Of a stretch of 64,000 bases of DNA, positions 44,483-58,665 are shown piece after piece. This stretch comes from Spisula solida. Lineage: Eukaryota > Mollusca > Bivalvia > Venerida > Mactridae. Within the stretch, counting starts at the first letter, position 1, and each line of letters opens with the position of its first letter. Location of the stretch: assembly GCA_947247005.1 (NCBI GenBank), contig OX365945.1, forward strand, positions 32,852,551-32,916,550. Reading direction: 5' to 3'. The notes below the pieces were generated by a model. It had not been told where the DNA came from, did not search any database, and was given only the letters and a program-made list of their open reading frames with translations. The position numbers and the translations under genes were made by a program.

Positions 44483-47400
44483 TTCTATATGAGTGTTGCT
44501 GGGGTTCTATATGGGTGTTGCTGGGGATATATATGGGTGTGGCTGGTGGTCTACATGGGTGTTGCTGGGGATATATATGGGTGTGGCTGGTGGTCTATAT
44601 GGGTGTGGCTGGGGATCAATACGGGTGTTGCTGGGGATCTATATGGGTGTCGCAGGGGATCTATATGGTGTTTCTGGGAATCTATATGGCTGTTGCTGTG
44701 GATCTATATGGGTGTTGCTGTGGATCTATATGGGTGTTGCTGTGAATCTATATGGGTGTTGCTGGGGATCTATATGGGTGTTGCTGGGGATATATAATAT
44801 TATGGGTGTTGCTGGGGTTCTATATGGGTGTCGCTGGGGATCTATACGGGTGTTGCTGGGGATCCATATGGGTGTCGCTGGGGATCTATATGAATGCCGC
44901 TTGGGATCTATATGAATGCCGCTGGGGATCTATATGGGTGTTGCTGGGGATCTATATGTGTGTTGCTGGGGTTCTATATGGGTGTTGCTGGGGATCTATA
45001 TGTGTGTTGCTGGGGATCTATATAGGTGTTGCTGTGGATCTATATGGGTGTCGCTGGAGATCTATATGGGTGTTGCTGGGGTTCTATATGGGTGTTGCTG
45101 GAGATTTATATGGGTGTTGCTGGAGATCTATATGGGTGTTGCTGGGGTTCTATATGGGTGTTGCTGGAGATCTATATGGGTGTTGCTGGGGTTCTATATG
45201 GGTGTTGCTGGGGGTTCTATATGGGTGTTGCTGGAGATCTATATGGGTGTTGCTGGGGATCTATATGGGTGTTGCTGGAGATCTATATGGGTGTTGCTGG
45301 GGTTCTATATGGGTGTTGCTGGAGATCTATATGGATGTTGCTGGAGATCTATATGGGTGTCGCTGGAGGTCTATATGGGTGTCGCTGGTGGTCTATATCG
45401 GTGTCGCTGGGGATCTATATGGGTGTCGCTGTTGGTCTATATGGGTGTCGCTGGGGATCTATATGGGTGTTGCTGGGGATCTATATGGGTGTTGCTCGGG
45501 ATCTATATGGGTGTCGCTGGGGATCTATATGGGTGTCGCTGGGGATCTATATGGGTGTCGCTGGTGGTCTATATGGGTGTCGCTGGGGATCTATATGGGT
45601 GTTGCTGGGGATCTATAATTTATGTGTGTTGCTGGGGTTCTATATGTGTGTAGCTTGGGATCTATATGGGTGTTGCTGGGGATCTATATGTGTGTTGCTG
45701 GGGATCTATATAGTTGTTGCAAGGGCTCTATATGGGTGTTGCTGGGGATCTATATGGGTGTCGCTGGGGATCTATATTGGTGTTGCTGGAGATCTATATG
45801 GGTGTTGCTGGTGGTCTACAATTATGTGTGTTGCTGGTGGTCTATATGTGTGTTGCTCGGGATCTATATGGGTGTTGCTGGATATCTATATGGGTGTTGC
45901 TGGGGTTCTATATGGGTATTGCTGGTGGTCTATATGGGTATCGCTGGGGATATATATGGGTGTTGCTGGTGGTCTATATGGGTGTTGCTGGTGGTCTATA
46001 TGGGTGTTGCTGGGGATCTATATGGGTGTTGCTGGTGGTCTATATGGGCGTCGCTCGGGATCTATATGGGTGTTGCTGGTGGTCTATATGGGTGTCGCTG
46101 GGGATCTATATGGGTGTTGCTGGGGTTATATATGGGTGTCGCTGTGGATCTATATGGGTGTTGCTGGGGTTCTATATGGGTGTTGCTGGTGGTCTATATG
46201 GGTGTCGCTGGGGATATATATGGGTGTTGCTGGTGGTCTATATGGGTGTTGCTGGGGTTCTATATGGGTGTTGCTGGTGGTCTATATGGGTGTCGCTGGG
46301 GATATATATGGGTGTTGCTGGTGGTCTATATGGGTGTCGCTGGGGATATATATGGGTGTCGCTGGTGGTCTATATGGGTGTTGCTGGTGGTCTATATGGG
46401 TGTTGCTGGAGGTCTATATGGGTGTTGCTGGTGGTCTATATGGGTGTTGCTGGGGATCTATACGGGTGTTGCTGGTGGTCTATATGGATGTTGCTGGGGA
46501 TCTATATGGGTGTTGCTGGGGATCTATATGGGCGTTGCTGGTGGTCTATATGGGTGTTGCTTGGGATCTATATGGGTGTTGCTGGTGGTCTATATGGGTG
46601 TTGCTTGGGATCTATATGGGTGTTGCTGGTGGTCTATATGGGTGTTGCTGGGGATCTATATGGGTGTTGCTGGTGGTCTATATGGGCGTCGCTCGGGATC
46701 TATATGGGTGTTGCTGGTGGTCTATATGGGTGTCGCTGGGGATCTATATGGGTGTTGCTGGGGTTATATATGGGTGTCGCTGTGGATCTATATGGGTGTT
46801 GCTGGGGTTCTATATGGGTGTTGCTGGTGGTCTATATGGGTGTCGCTGGGGATATATATGGGTGTTGCTGGTGGTCTATATGGGTGTTGCTGGGGTTCTA
46901 TATGGGTGTTGCTGGTGGTCTATATGGGTGTCGCTGGGGATATATATGGGTGTTGCTGGTGGTCTATATGGGTGTCGCTGGGGATATATATGGGTGTCGC
47001 TGGTGGTCTATATGGGTGTTGCTGGTGGTCTATATGGGTGTTGCTGGAGGTCTATATGGGTGTTGCTGGTGGTCTATATGGGTGTTGCTGGGGTTCTATA
47101 TGGATGTTGCTGGGGATCTATATGGGTGTTGCTGGGGATCTATATGGGCGTTGCTGGTGGTCTATATGGGTGTTGCTGGTGGTCTATATGTGTGTTGCTG
47201 GGGTTCTATATGGGTGTTGCTGGGGATATATATAGGTTTGGCTGGTGGTCTACATGGGTGTTGCTGGGGATATATATGGGTGTGGCTGGTGGTCTATATG
47301 GGTGTGGCTGGGGATCAATATGGGTGTTGCTGGGGGATCTATATGGGTGTCGCAGGGGATCTATATGGTGTTTCTGGGAATCTATATGGCTGTTGCTGTG

Positions 47401-50400
47401 GATCTATATGGGTGTTGCTGTGGATCTATATGGGTGTTGCTGTGAATCTATATGGGTGTTGCTGGGGATCTATATGGGTGTTGCTGGGATATATAATATT
47501 ATGGGTGTTGCTGGGGTTCTATATGGGTGTCGCTGGGGATCTATACGGGTGTTGCTGGGGATCCATATGGGTGTCGCTGGGGATCTATATGAATGCCGCT
47601 TGAGATCTATATGAATGCCGCTGGGGATCTATATGGGTGTTGCTGGGGATCTATATGTGTGTTGCTGGGGTTCTATATGGGTGTTGCTGGGGATCTATAT
47701 GGGTGTTGCTGGGGATCTATATAGGTGTTGCTGTGGATCTATATGGGTGTCGCTGGAGATCTATATGGGTGTTGCTGGGGTTCTATATGGATGTTCCTGG
47801 AGATCTATATGGGTGTTGCTGGAGATCTATATGGGTGTTGCTGGGGTTCTATATGGGTGTTGCTGGAGATCTATATGGGTGTTGCTGGGGTTCTATATGG
47901 GTGTTGCTGGGGGTTCTATATGGGTGTTGCTGGAGATCTATATGGGTGTTGCTGGGGATCTATATGGGTGTTGCTGGAGATCTATATGGGTGTTGCTGGG
48001 GTTCTATATGGGTGTTGCTGGAGATCTATATGGATGTTGCTGGAGATCTATATGGGTGTCGCTGGAGGTCTATATGGGTGTCGCTGGTGGTCTATATCGG
48101 TGTCGCTGGGGATCTATATGGGTGTTGCTGGGGATCTATATGGGTGTTGCTGGAGATCTATATGGATGTTGCTGGGGATCTATATGGGTGTTGCTGTGGA
48201 TCTATATGGGTGTTGCTGGGGATCTATATGGGTGTTGCTGGGGATATATATGGGTGTTGCTGTGGATCTATATGGGTGTTGCTGGGGATCTATATGGGTG
48301 TTGCTGGGGATCTATATTGGTGTTGCTGGGGATATATATGGGTGTTGCTGGGGATCTATATGTGTGTTGCTGGAGATCTATATGGTTGTTGCAGGGGATC
48401 TATATGAGTGTTTCTGTAGATCTATATGGGTGTTGCTGGGGATCTATATGGGTGTTGCTGGGGATCAATATGGGTGTTGCTGGGGTTCTATATGGGTGTT
48501 GCTGGGGATCTATATGTGTGTTGCTGGGGATCTATATAGGTGTTGCTGTGGATCTATATGGGTGTCGCTGGAGATCTATATGGGTGTTGCTGGGGTTCTA
48601 TATGGGTGTTGCTGGAGATTTATATGGGTGTTGCTGGAGATCTATATGGGTGTTGCTGGGGTTCTATATGGGTGTTGCTGGAGATCTATATGGGTGTTGC
48701 TGGGGTTCTATATGGGTGTTGCTGGGGGTTCTATATGGGTGTTGCTGGAGATCTATATGGGTGTTGCTGGGGATCTATATGGGTGTTGCTGGAGATCTAT
48801 ATGGGTGTTGCTGGGGTTCTATATGGGTGTTGCTGGAGATCTATATGGATGTTGCTGGAGATCTATATGGGTGTCGCTGGAGGTCTATATGGGTGTCGCT
48901 GGTGGTCTATATCGGTGTCGCTGGGGATCTATATGGGTGTCGCTGTTGGTCTATATGGGTGTCGCTGGGGATCTATATGGGTGTTGCTGGGGATCTATAT
49001 GGGTGTTGCTCGGGATCTATATGGGTGTCGCTGGGGATCTATATGGGTGTCGCTGGGGATCTATATGGGTGTCGCTGGTGGTCTATAAGGGTGTCGCTGG
49101 GGATCTATATGGGTGTTGCTGGGGATCTATATGTGTGTTGCTGGGGTTCTATATGTGTGTAGCTTGGGATCTATATGGGTGTTGCTTGGGATCTATATGT
49201 GTGTTGCTGGGGATCTATATAGTTGTTGCAAGGGCTCTATATGGGTGTTGCTGGGGATCTATATGGGTGTCGCTGGGGATCTATATTGGTGTTGCTGGAG
49301 ATCTATATGGGTGTTGCTGGTGGTCTACAATTATGTGTGTTGCTGGTGGTCTATATGTGTGTTGCTCGGGATCTATATGGGTGTTGCTGGATATCTATAT
49401 GGGTGTTGCTGGGGTTCTATATGGGTATTGCTGGTGGTCTATATGGGTATCGCTGGGGATATATATGGGTGTTGCTGGTGGTCTATATGGGTGTTGCTGG
49501 TGGTCTATATGGGTGTTGCTGGGGATCTATATGGGTGTTGCTGGTGGTCTATATGGGCGTCGCTCGGGATCTATATGGGTGTTGCTGGTGGTCTATATGG
49601 GTGTCGCTGGGGATCTATATGGGTGTTGCTGGGGTTATATATGGGTGTCGCTGGGGATCTATATGGGTGTTGCTGGGGTTCTATATGGGTGTTGCTGGTG
49701 GTCTATATGGGTGTCGCTGGGGATATATATGGGTGTTGCTGGTGGTCTATATGAGTGTTGCTGGGGATCTATATGGGTGTCGCTGGTGGTCTATATTGGT
49801 GTTGCTGGTGGTCTATATGGGTGTTGCTGGAGGTCTATATGGGTGTTGCTGGTGGTCTATATGGGTGTTGCTGGGGATCTATACGGGTGTTGCTGGTGGT
49901 CCATATGGATGTTGCTGGGGATCTATATGGGTGTTGCTGGGGATCTATATGGGCGTTGCTGGTGGTCTATATGGGTGTTGCTGGTGGTCTATATGTGTGT
50001 TGCTGGGGTTCTATATGGGTGTTGCTGGGGATATATATAGGTGTGGCTGGTGGTCTACATGGGTGTTGCTGGGGATATATATGGGTGTGGCTGGTGGTCT
50101 ATATGGGTGTGGCTGGGGATCAATATGGGTGTTGCTGGGGGATCTATATGGGTGTCGCAGGGGATCTATATGGTGTTTCTGGGAATCTATATGGCTGTTG
50201 CTGTGGATCTATATGGGTGTTGCTGTGGATCTATATGGGTGTTGCTGTGAATCTATATGGGTGTTGCTGGGGATCTATATGGGTGTTGCTGGGGATATAT
50301 AATATTATGGGTGTTGCTGGGGTTCTATATGGGTGTCGCTGGGGATCTATACGGGTGTTGCTGGGGATCCATATGGGTGTCGCTGGGGATCTATATGAAT

Positions 50401-53400
50401 GCCGCTTGGGATCTATATGAATGCCGCTGGGGATCTATATGGGTGTTGCTGGGGATCTATATGTGTGTTGCTGGGGTTCTATATGGGTGTTGCTGGGGAT
50501 CTATATGGGTGTTGCTGGGGATCTATATAGGTGTTGCTGTGGATCTATATGGGTGTCGCTGGAGATCTATATGGGTGTTGCTGGGGTTCTATATGGATGT
50601 TGCTGGAGATCTATATGGGTGTTGCTGGAGATCTATATGGGTGTTGCTGGGGTTCTATATGGGTGTTGCTGGAGATCTATATGGGTGTTGCTGGGGTTCT
50701 ATATGGGTGTTGCTGGGGGTTCTATATGGGTGTTGCTGGAGATCTATATGGGTGTTGCTGGGGATCTATATGGGTGTTGCTGGAGATCTATATGGGTGTT
50801 GCTGGGGTTCTATATGGGTGTTGCTGGAGATCTATATGGATGTTGCTGGAGATCTATATGGGTGTCGCTGGAGGTCTATATGGGTGTCGCTGGTGGTCTA
50901 TATCGGTGTCGCTGGGGATCTATATCGGTGTTGCTGGGGATCTATATGGGTGTTGCTGGAGATCTATATGGATGTTGCTGGGGATCTATATGGGTGTTGC
51001 TGTGGATCTATATGGGTGTTGCTGGGGATCTATATGGGTGTTGCTGGGGATATATATGGGTGTTGCTGTGGATCTATATGGGTGTTGCTGGGGATCTATA
51101 TGGGTGTTGCTGGGGATCTATATTGGTGTTGCTGGGGATATATATGGGTGTTGCTGGGGATCTATATGTGTGTTGCTGGAGATCTATATGGTTGTTGCAG
51201 GGGATCTATATGAGTGTTTCTGTAGATCTATATGGGTGTTGCTGGGGATCTATATGGGTGTTGCTGGGGATCAATATGGGTGTTGCTCGGGATCTATATG
51301 GGTGTCGCTGGGGATCTATATGGGTGTCGCTGGTGGTCTATATGGGTGTCGCTGGGGATCTATATGGGTGTTGCTGGGGATCTATATGGGTGTTGCTGGG
51401 GATCTATATGGGTGTTGCTCGGGATCTATATGGGTGTCGCTGGGGATCTATATGGGTGTCGCTGGGGATCTATATGGGTGTCGCTGTTGGTCTATATGGG
51501 TGTCGCTGGGGATCTATATGGGTGTTGCTGGGGATCTATATGGGTGTTGCTCGGGATCTATATGGGTGTCGCTGGGGATCTATATGGGTGTCGCTGGGGA
51601 TCTATATGGGTGTCGCTGGTGGTCTATATGGGTGTCGCTGGGGATCTATATGGGTGTTGCTGGGGATCTATATGTGTGTTGCTAGGGTTCTATATGTGTG
51701 TAGCTTGGGATCTATATGGGTGTTGCTGGGGATCTATATGTGTGTTGCTGGGGATCTATTATAGTTGTTGCAAGGGCTCTATATGGGTGTTGCTGGGGAT
51801 CTATATGGGTGTCGCTGGGGATCTATATTGGTGTTGCTGGAGATCTATATGGGTGTTGCTGGTGGTCTATAATTATGTGTGTTGCTGGTGGTCTATATGT
51901 GTGTTGCTCGGGATCTATATGGGTGTTGCTGGATATCTATATGGGTGTTGCTGGGGTTCTATATGGGTATTGCTGGTGGTCTATATGGGTGTCGCTGGGG
52001 ATATATATGGGTGTTGCTGGAGGTCTATATGGGTGTTGCTGGTGGTCTATATGGGTGTTGCTGGTGGTCTATATGGGTGTTGCTGGGGATCTATATGGGT
52101 GTTGCTGGTGGTCTATATGGGCGTCGCTCGGGATCTATATGGGTGTTGCTGGTGGTCTATATGGGTGTCGCTGGGGATCTATATGGGTGTTGCTGGGGTT
52201 ATATATGGGTGTCGCTGGGGATCTATATGGGTGTTGCTGGGGTTCTATATGGGTGTTGCTGGTGGTCTATATGGGTGTCGCTGGGGATATATATGGGTGT
52301 TGCTGGTGGTCTATATGGGTGTTGCTGGGGATCTATATGGGTGTTGCTGGGGATCTATATGGGTGTCGCTGGTGGTCTATATGGGTGTTGCTGGTGGTCT
52401 ATATGGGTGTTGCTGGAGGTCTATATGGGTGTTGCTGGTGGTCTATATGGGTGTTGCTGGGGATCTATACGGGTGTTGCTGGTGGTCTATATGGGTGTTG
52501 CTGGGGATCTATATGGGTGTTGCTGGGGATCTATATGGGTGTTGCTGGTGGTCTATATGGGTGTTGCTGGAGGTCTATATGGGTGTTGCTGGTGGTCTAT
52601 ATGGGTGTTGCTGGGGATCTATACGGGTGTTGCTGGTGGTCTATATTGGTGTTGCTGGGGATCTATATGGGTGTCGCTGGTGGTCTATATGGGTGTTGCT
52701 GGTGGTCTATATGGGTGTTGCTGGAGGTCTATATGGGTGTTGCTGGTGGTCTATATGGGTGTTGCTGGGGATATATATGGGTGTTGCTGGTGGTCTATAT
52801 GGGTGTTGCTGGAGGTCTATATGGGTGTTGCTAGTGGTCTATATGGGTGTTGCTGGTGGTCTATATGGGTGTTGCTGGTGATCTATACGGGTGTTGCTGG
52901 TGGTCTATATGGGTGTTGCTGGGGATCTATATGGGTGTTGCTGGTGGTCTATATGGGTGTTGCTGGAGGTCTATATGGGTGTTGCTGGTGGTCTATATGG
53001 GTGTTGCTGGGGATCTATATGGGTGTTGCTGGTGGTCTATATGGGTGTCGCTGGGGATCTATATGGGTGTTGCTGTGGATCTATATGGGTATTGCAGGGG
53101 ATTTTTATGGGTGTCGCTGGGGATCTATATGAGTGTAGCTGGGGATCTATATGGGTGTTGCTGGGGATCTATATGGGTGTTGCTGGGGTTCTATATGGGT
53201 GTTGCTGGTGGTCTATATGGGTGTTGCTTGGGGATCTATATGGGTGTTGCTGTGGATCTATATGGGTGTTGCAGGGGATCTTTATGGGTGTCGCTGGGGA
53301 TCTATATGGGTGTGGCTGGGGATCTATATGGGTGTTGCTGGGGATCTATATGGGTGTTGCTGGGGATCTATATGGGTGTTGCTGGGGTTCTATATGGGTG

Positions 53401-53705
53401 TTGCTGGGGTTCTATATGTGTGTTGCTGGTGGTCTATATGTGTGTTGCTGGGGATCTATATTGGTGTCGCTGGGGATCTTTACGTGTGTTGCTGGGGATC
53501 TATATTGGTGTCGCTGGGGATCTATATGGGTGTTGCTGGGGATCTATATGAGTGATGATGTGGATATATATGAGTGTTGCTGTGGATTAATATGGGTGTT
53601 GCTGTGGATCTATATTGGTGTTGCTGGGGATCTATATGTGTGTTGCTGGGGTTCTATATGGTTGATGCTGGGGATCTATATGAGTGTCGTTTGGGATCTA
53701 TATTT
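44483..53705 (+). repeat. 9.2-kb satellite of a 22-bp G-rich unit
   Basis: The basic unit is ATCTATATGGGTGTTGCTGG followed by GG, 22 bp, repeated about 420 times in one orientation. Variants swap GTT/GTC (TTGCT or TCGCT), GGGG/GGTG/GGAG, and ATCT/TTCT. Rare 21- and 23-base units and insertions (ATAATATT, ATAATTT) mark blocks. The left edge is sharp; the right edge decays from about 53550. Since 22 is not divisible by 3 and the unit has no stop on this strand, all three forward frames stay open for hundreds of codons. No start context, splice site or non-repeat domain supports a protein. Confidence 0.97.
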
Positions 53706-56527
53706 ATCTATATGTTTTTACCCTATCAATACTACAGTTATCTGTGCTAGTAGGAACAAAAACATAATCGCTATAAGTATATAGTTATATAATAGACGCG
53801 TTTCCTGTTTTGTCTGCGGAATATATCAAAGATCATACACACATCTATCGTATTCTTTGAATAATATATGTACATTATCATCAGATAATGAATTTATTCG
53901 CATGTTATATATTTATACAGTGTTCAATTTAAATAGTAAGGTCTACAATGTGGCTACATGTAATTGGATCGAACTACAAATGTATTCCGTTCTGTTCCGT
54001 GATTGTTAATAAATAGCATTGAATACGGGTGTATGATCTTTGTAAAAAGGAAGTCAAAAGTTTCTTACGATAAACGAAAACATGCGAAACTGAATAATAA
54101 CTGAAATCCAGTTATATCACATAATGTAGTAAGTACATGTACTAGTATATATAGGTTTGAACTAAAAGGTTTGTAAACTCAGTGTATAATACAAATAATG
54201 TAATCGCAAAACTTAATAGCTTGTTATTGTTTCGAACATATCAATCGGATAACAGGCCGATGAAATCAATAGTATTATCACAAAGATAAATTACATGTAC
54301 AAATGTTTGATATTGACAGCATGTACATGTATACTGATAGCAAAGGAATGGGTATTATAGTAACATGTTTGTGGTGGCTATCTATTTATAACAAAGCGTA
54401 TAAACCAAATCACTGCATGACGTAATATAATGTAATTTGTATGGCTTATTGTGAGCAAAAGCATCTATGATTTTGGATCACTGTATGCTTTATTGGAAGA
54501 CTATACAATTCAATGTATAATATGCCTTATTGCGATAACCTGAAGTTGACTCGTTTATACAATATGTATATCATAAGCCATAGTGTACGTAGTGTAGATC
54601 ACAAGCAAACCATATAATATAAAAGATGGCTGACAATTTAACATGCTATTGTTTGCGTTCAAATACTTTTAAACAAGCCATGCACCAAAAAGGGCTGGAG
54701 AATTATAGCTCATCGGAGATAACTGTAGACTTATCCATAGATAAACATGCATACTGTAAACAATGCATGATCGACTGACCGCCTGTTTCAGGTATATGCA
54801 AAGTGAATATACACTAGATTGAACAAAAATCAACATCAAAAATGCATTTAAGTTTTATTTGTAAACAAAGGCTAGTGTTATCATCGGGCCGGCGGACTAT
54901 GTACATAAGTAATATTCATAGTAAACTATTTCATCACCTGTAATGACGTTGAGGGATTTTTATAAATGACCTATATAGATACCAAGGCTGTTGAAATACT
55001 AGTAATAAAGAAGTCATTTTCAGAAAAAAACGAAAACGCCATGTATGAAGATACATGTTTATTTTTGGGATTTCAATTTGAAATTTTAGTAAATTCAATT
55101 ATGCAGTATATACATGGAATAATATGTCTCAACCGTATTTAGTACCGGTAACACTGTTCATTACCCCCGTGTGTGGACCAGAGTGGGCACTTCTGGTGCG
55201 AACCCCTGAAGTTGGGGAAATGGCTTAGGGTTTGCGGACACCTATATGTTATCAAAAACAACGATGTTTTTATATAATTTATATGAACTGTTTCGACATA
55301 CATGTATTGTAGATTGTGGCGTTCACGGGGACAGGTGTCCCCAGAAAATGACACTCTCAAGACTTTTTATCAAATGGAACATACGGTAATGGTGGCATTT
55401 TTCTTCTTTAAGCGTTCCATCTCATACATCTTCATGAGACTTAAATAAAGATATATATACATGTATGCGTTCGTTGATATCTTCAGTATGAATGTGGTGA
55501 TGAATTACATCGTCATCTGCTTGGTTTGAGGAACGTATCTGTAGACGAAGTTTTTCAACGTGCTTCCTCCTAATTAGAACATGTTTGCAGTACATGTATA
55601 TGGAATGTTGTCTGATCCTCTGCCTCGAACTGACACCCAGCTCTCCGCAAAACCGAGACTTGTTTCACAATGACGACTTAAGGCATCCATACATTTAAGT
55701 CTCATGCATCGTATCAGTCCCCATTTTAAACTCTAGTGACTCTTCAAACGAAATGTCATCATTAAACGTATTTAGAACATGTCCAAAGTACATTTAACAG
55801 GGGCCCTAATGGGGCATCATGTCCAATCCTGAAAATAAGATGCAAGACTGTTCCGGGTGACATTAATTCACACACATCTCTACACTGAAATAAATGTAGT
55901 TCTGTTGTGAAAATTCAGTGAAACTTCCAATGACCTTTAACTTAGACAATAATTTTATATACTTTTGATTATTTTCACAAAATAACATTCATTCTTTCCA
56001 GCACAGCAAATTATTCAGGAATAGTAATCCACGTGACTCGTGACAACATTAACATTAAAATATATAGATCTATATCCTAGTGCCAGTCAAGTACCTCTTG
56101 TTCCCAAAGTGTGGCTCGCCTGAAAATTGCATTTGATAGTCGTAGATATCTACACTTAATGGCACTTCTAACGCTACCCTTTGAGTGACTTGATATTTCA
56201 TAAACCTTTCGAGGTAACCTTATCAAAATTTCACCCAACTGAGTTTAAATGCATGTCCATGTTACCCCTCTAGTCAACTGAGAAATTGATGCATATTAAA
56301 AATCACGGTAAAAGCGTGATTTACGTAACCCGAATTTCAAAAGTCACACAATTAAACAGCGTATTTATAGAGGGTAAATTGAGTATTTTGATTTTGTTAC
56401 TGTGTCAAACATTACATAACGTGTGTACTCAATAAAAATATTCACGAACGTCGTCTACGTAACAACTACTGTAGGTAGGAGTTGGTAGCTAAGGCCGCCT
56501 CAAAATAAACGCCCCTTCTGAATAACA
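53706..56527. other. intergenic, no gene recognised
   Basis: AT-rich sequence with a dispersed repeat copy (54425-54565). A minus-strand acceptor-like tract near 55845 is followed by frames that stop quickly, so no exon is called. Confidence 0.45.
54425..54565 (+). repeat. dispersed repeat, copy b
   Basis: It matches 4180-4340 in order (TGTATGGCTTATTG, GACTATACAATTCAATGT, GAAGTTGACTCG). Confidence 0.55.
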
Positions 56528-58497
56528 CGAGGGCCCAAAGGGCCCTAGGTCGCTCACCTGTTGTAGCAGTACTTGCAAGACCTGTGATTTGACCTAGCGA
56601 CCTAGTTCTTGGCCCCAGATAACGCAATATCGCACTTGACCTAGATTTTGTTGAGATGATCACTCTGACCAAGTTTCATAAGGATTAGGCTAAAAGTAGT
56701 GACTACACAAGGGTTGTTCTATGATTTGACATTGTGACCTAGTTTTTTACCCTAGATGACCCAATATCGAACATGACCTAGATTTTGCTGTGATGATCAT
56801 TGTGACCAAGTTTCGTTAAGATTATGTCAAAATCTTTCGCGCAATTCACACCATATATGCGATTCGTTTATTATGCAGCTGTAGAGTTATGGAATCATGA
56901 CTTAGTGTAGTTTTTTGGTGCTATTTTTCAAATATTTTTGCGCCCATTCATCCGTTATCCAATTAGATCTACTAATATTATTTTTGTTTACTAGCTACCG
57001 TCAAACGTTTTTTGGGCAGCTGCATGATATTACCATTTACTGTCATTCTTAATCTTTGTAATACCTTTTCTCAGCTAAAACTAGGCCGTTCAGTTCCCGT
57101 TTTACAATTAAAACTAGTTCATTGTGCTTTTTATGGGTGGAGTCCGTTTTGGTGAAATATGAATGATGTAAACCCTATATTATTAATTTACCAAGAATTG
57201 CGAAATCCCCAAAGTACCGGTACCTCAATTATGATTTGATCATGTGACCTACATTTTGACCCCATATGACTTAATTAATATCAAACTTAACCTAGATTGT
57301 GTTGAGATGATCATGATAACCGAGTTTTAAGTCGAAATTGTGACCTCGGGTGACTACAAAGGGTTTTTCTATGATCTGACCTATAATTTAAACAAAATAT
57401 ATTTTCCTCCATATAACTGTACAAATACATGCTTTAAAGACCAAACGTTACCTAAACCTGAACCCGTGACCCTCAGGAATATGTCAATTGACATTGTGGC
57501 CTTGTTTTTGACCCCAGATGACCCAAAATCGAACTTGGTCTAGATTTTGTTGGCATGATCATTGTGACAAAGTTTCATAAAGATTAAGTCGAATTTGTAA
57601 CCTCTGATGACTACACAAGGTTTTTCTATTATTTGACCTATAATTTATACAAAATATTTTGAAAAAAACATTTTCCTCCATATTATACAACATGTTTTGT
57701 CTTTAAAGCATGTATTTGTACAGTTGTATAATATGGAGGAAAATGAAGAAAAGGCCAAAATTGTGGACTCTAGTGACTACACAAGGTTTTTCTATAATTA
57801 GACATAGTGACCTAGTTTTTGACCTCAGATGACCCAATATCGAACTTGACCTAGATTTTGTTGAGATGATCATTGTGACCAAGTTTCATAAAGATTAGGC
57901 CAAAAGTGTGACCTCTAGAGAGGACACAACCCAATTGTTGACCGACAGACGACGGACGAAGAGTGATCACAAAGGCTAACTCTGTCACTTTGTGATACAC
58001 ATGCACAGTTACTAGGCACCAGAGTTCCAAATTACGATGATATGCACATTTACTTAAGTCTTGCACATAATTCTTGTAGAGTTTTGTTGACGGGCAACCA
58101 TATATAAGCAATAGTGCAGACAAAATACCACTGTTTATCAGGATTAGAGCAAAAATATGGCATCTCAAGTGTTTACAAGCTTTTTCTGTTATTTACTCTA
58201 GTGACTTAGTTTTTGACCCCACATGACCCAACTTCGAGCTTGACCTTATTAACATCAACAAACACATTTTGACCCAACTTCATGAAGATTGAAGCAAAAT
58301 TGTGGCATCGAGAATGTTAACAAGTTTTTCCTATTTTTTTACTTATTTACCTAGTTTTTTACCCCACATGGCCCAACTTCGAATTTGACCTGCTGCATTG
58401 AAAGCGCTAGAGTGTTAACAGAGAATTAGAGTGATGGACAGACAAAAACAATCACAAAAGCTCACCTTACCAGGTGCAGGTGAGCTAAAAACCAGGA
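56528..58497. repeat. degenerate tandem repeat element with GCTCACCTG ends
   Basis: About six diverged units carry GACCTAGATTTTGTTGAGAT, GATCATTGTGACCAAGTTTC and CTACACAAGGTTTTTCTAT. The left edge (GGGCCCTAGGTCGCTCACCT) and right edge (CAGGTGAGCTAAAAA) form short inverted ends. This layout is familiar to me from bivalve genomes. An internal hairpin (57670-57746, CATTTTCCTCCATATTATAC mirrored) sits in one unit. No ORF of interest. Confidence 0.7.
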
Positions 58498-58663
58498 ATG
58501 CTACTGGAAATGGGACATCTTCTGCAATAACCCAAACACTATAATGGATTAACATTCTTCACGGGATGATGTCATCTGTATACGAGAGGTCAGAATATTC
58601 CTGGTTTTTAGCTCACCTGCACCTGGTAAGGTGAGCTTTTGTGATTGTTTTTGTCTGTCCATC
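58433..58663. repeat. 65-bp perfect inverted repeat around a 100-bp spacer
   Basis: The arm at 58433-58498 (GGACAGACAAAAACAATCAC ... GCTAAAAACCAGGAA) is mirrored at 58600-58663. The right arm abuts the truncated transposase. Confidence 0.85.
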
Positions 58664-58665
58664 GG

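Noticed and set aside
44489..53784. Frames of up to 862 codons reading a 22-residue repeat as giant proteins
   Set aside because: All three forward frames are open at once because of the 22-bp period; there is no start context, splice structure or non-repeat domain, so these are satellite artefacts unless transcripts show otherwise.
55640..55860. Minus-strand exon after an acceptor-like tract at about 55845
   Set aside because: All three frames meet stops within 7 to 22 codons, and no family is recognisable.
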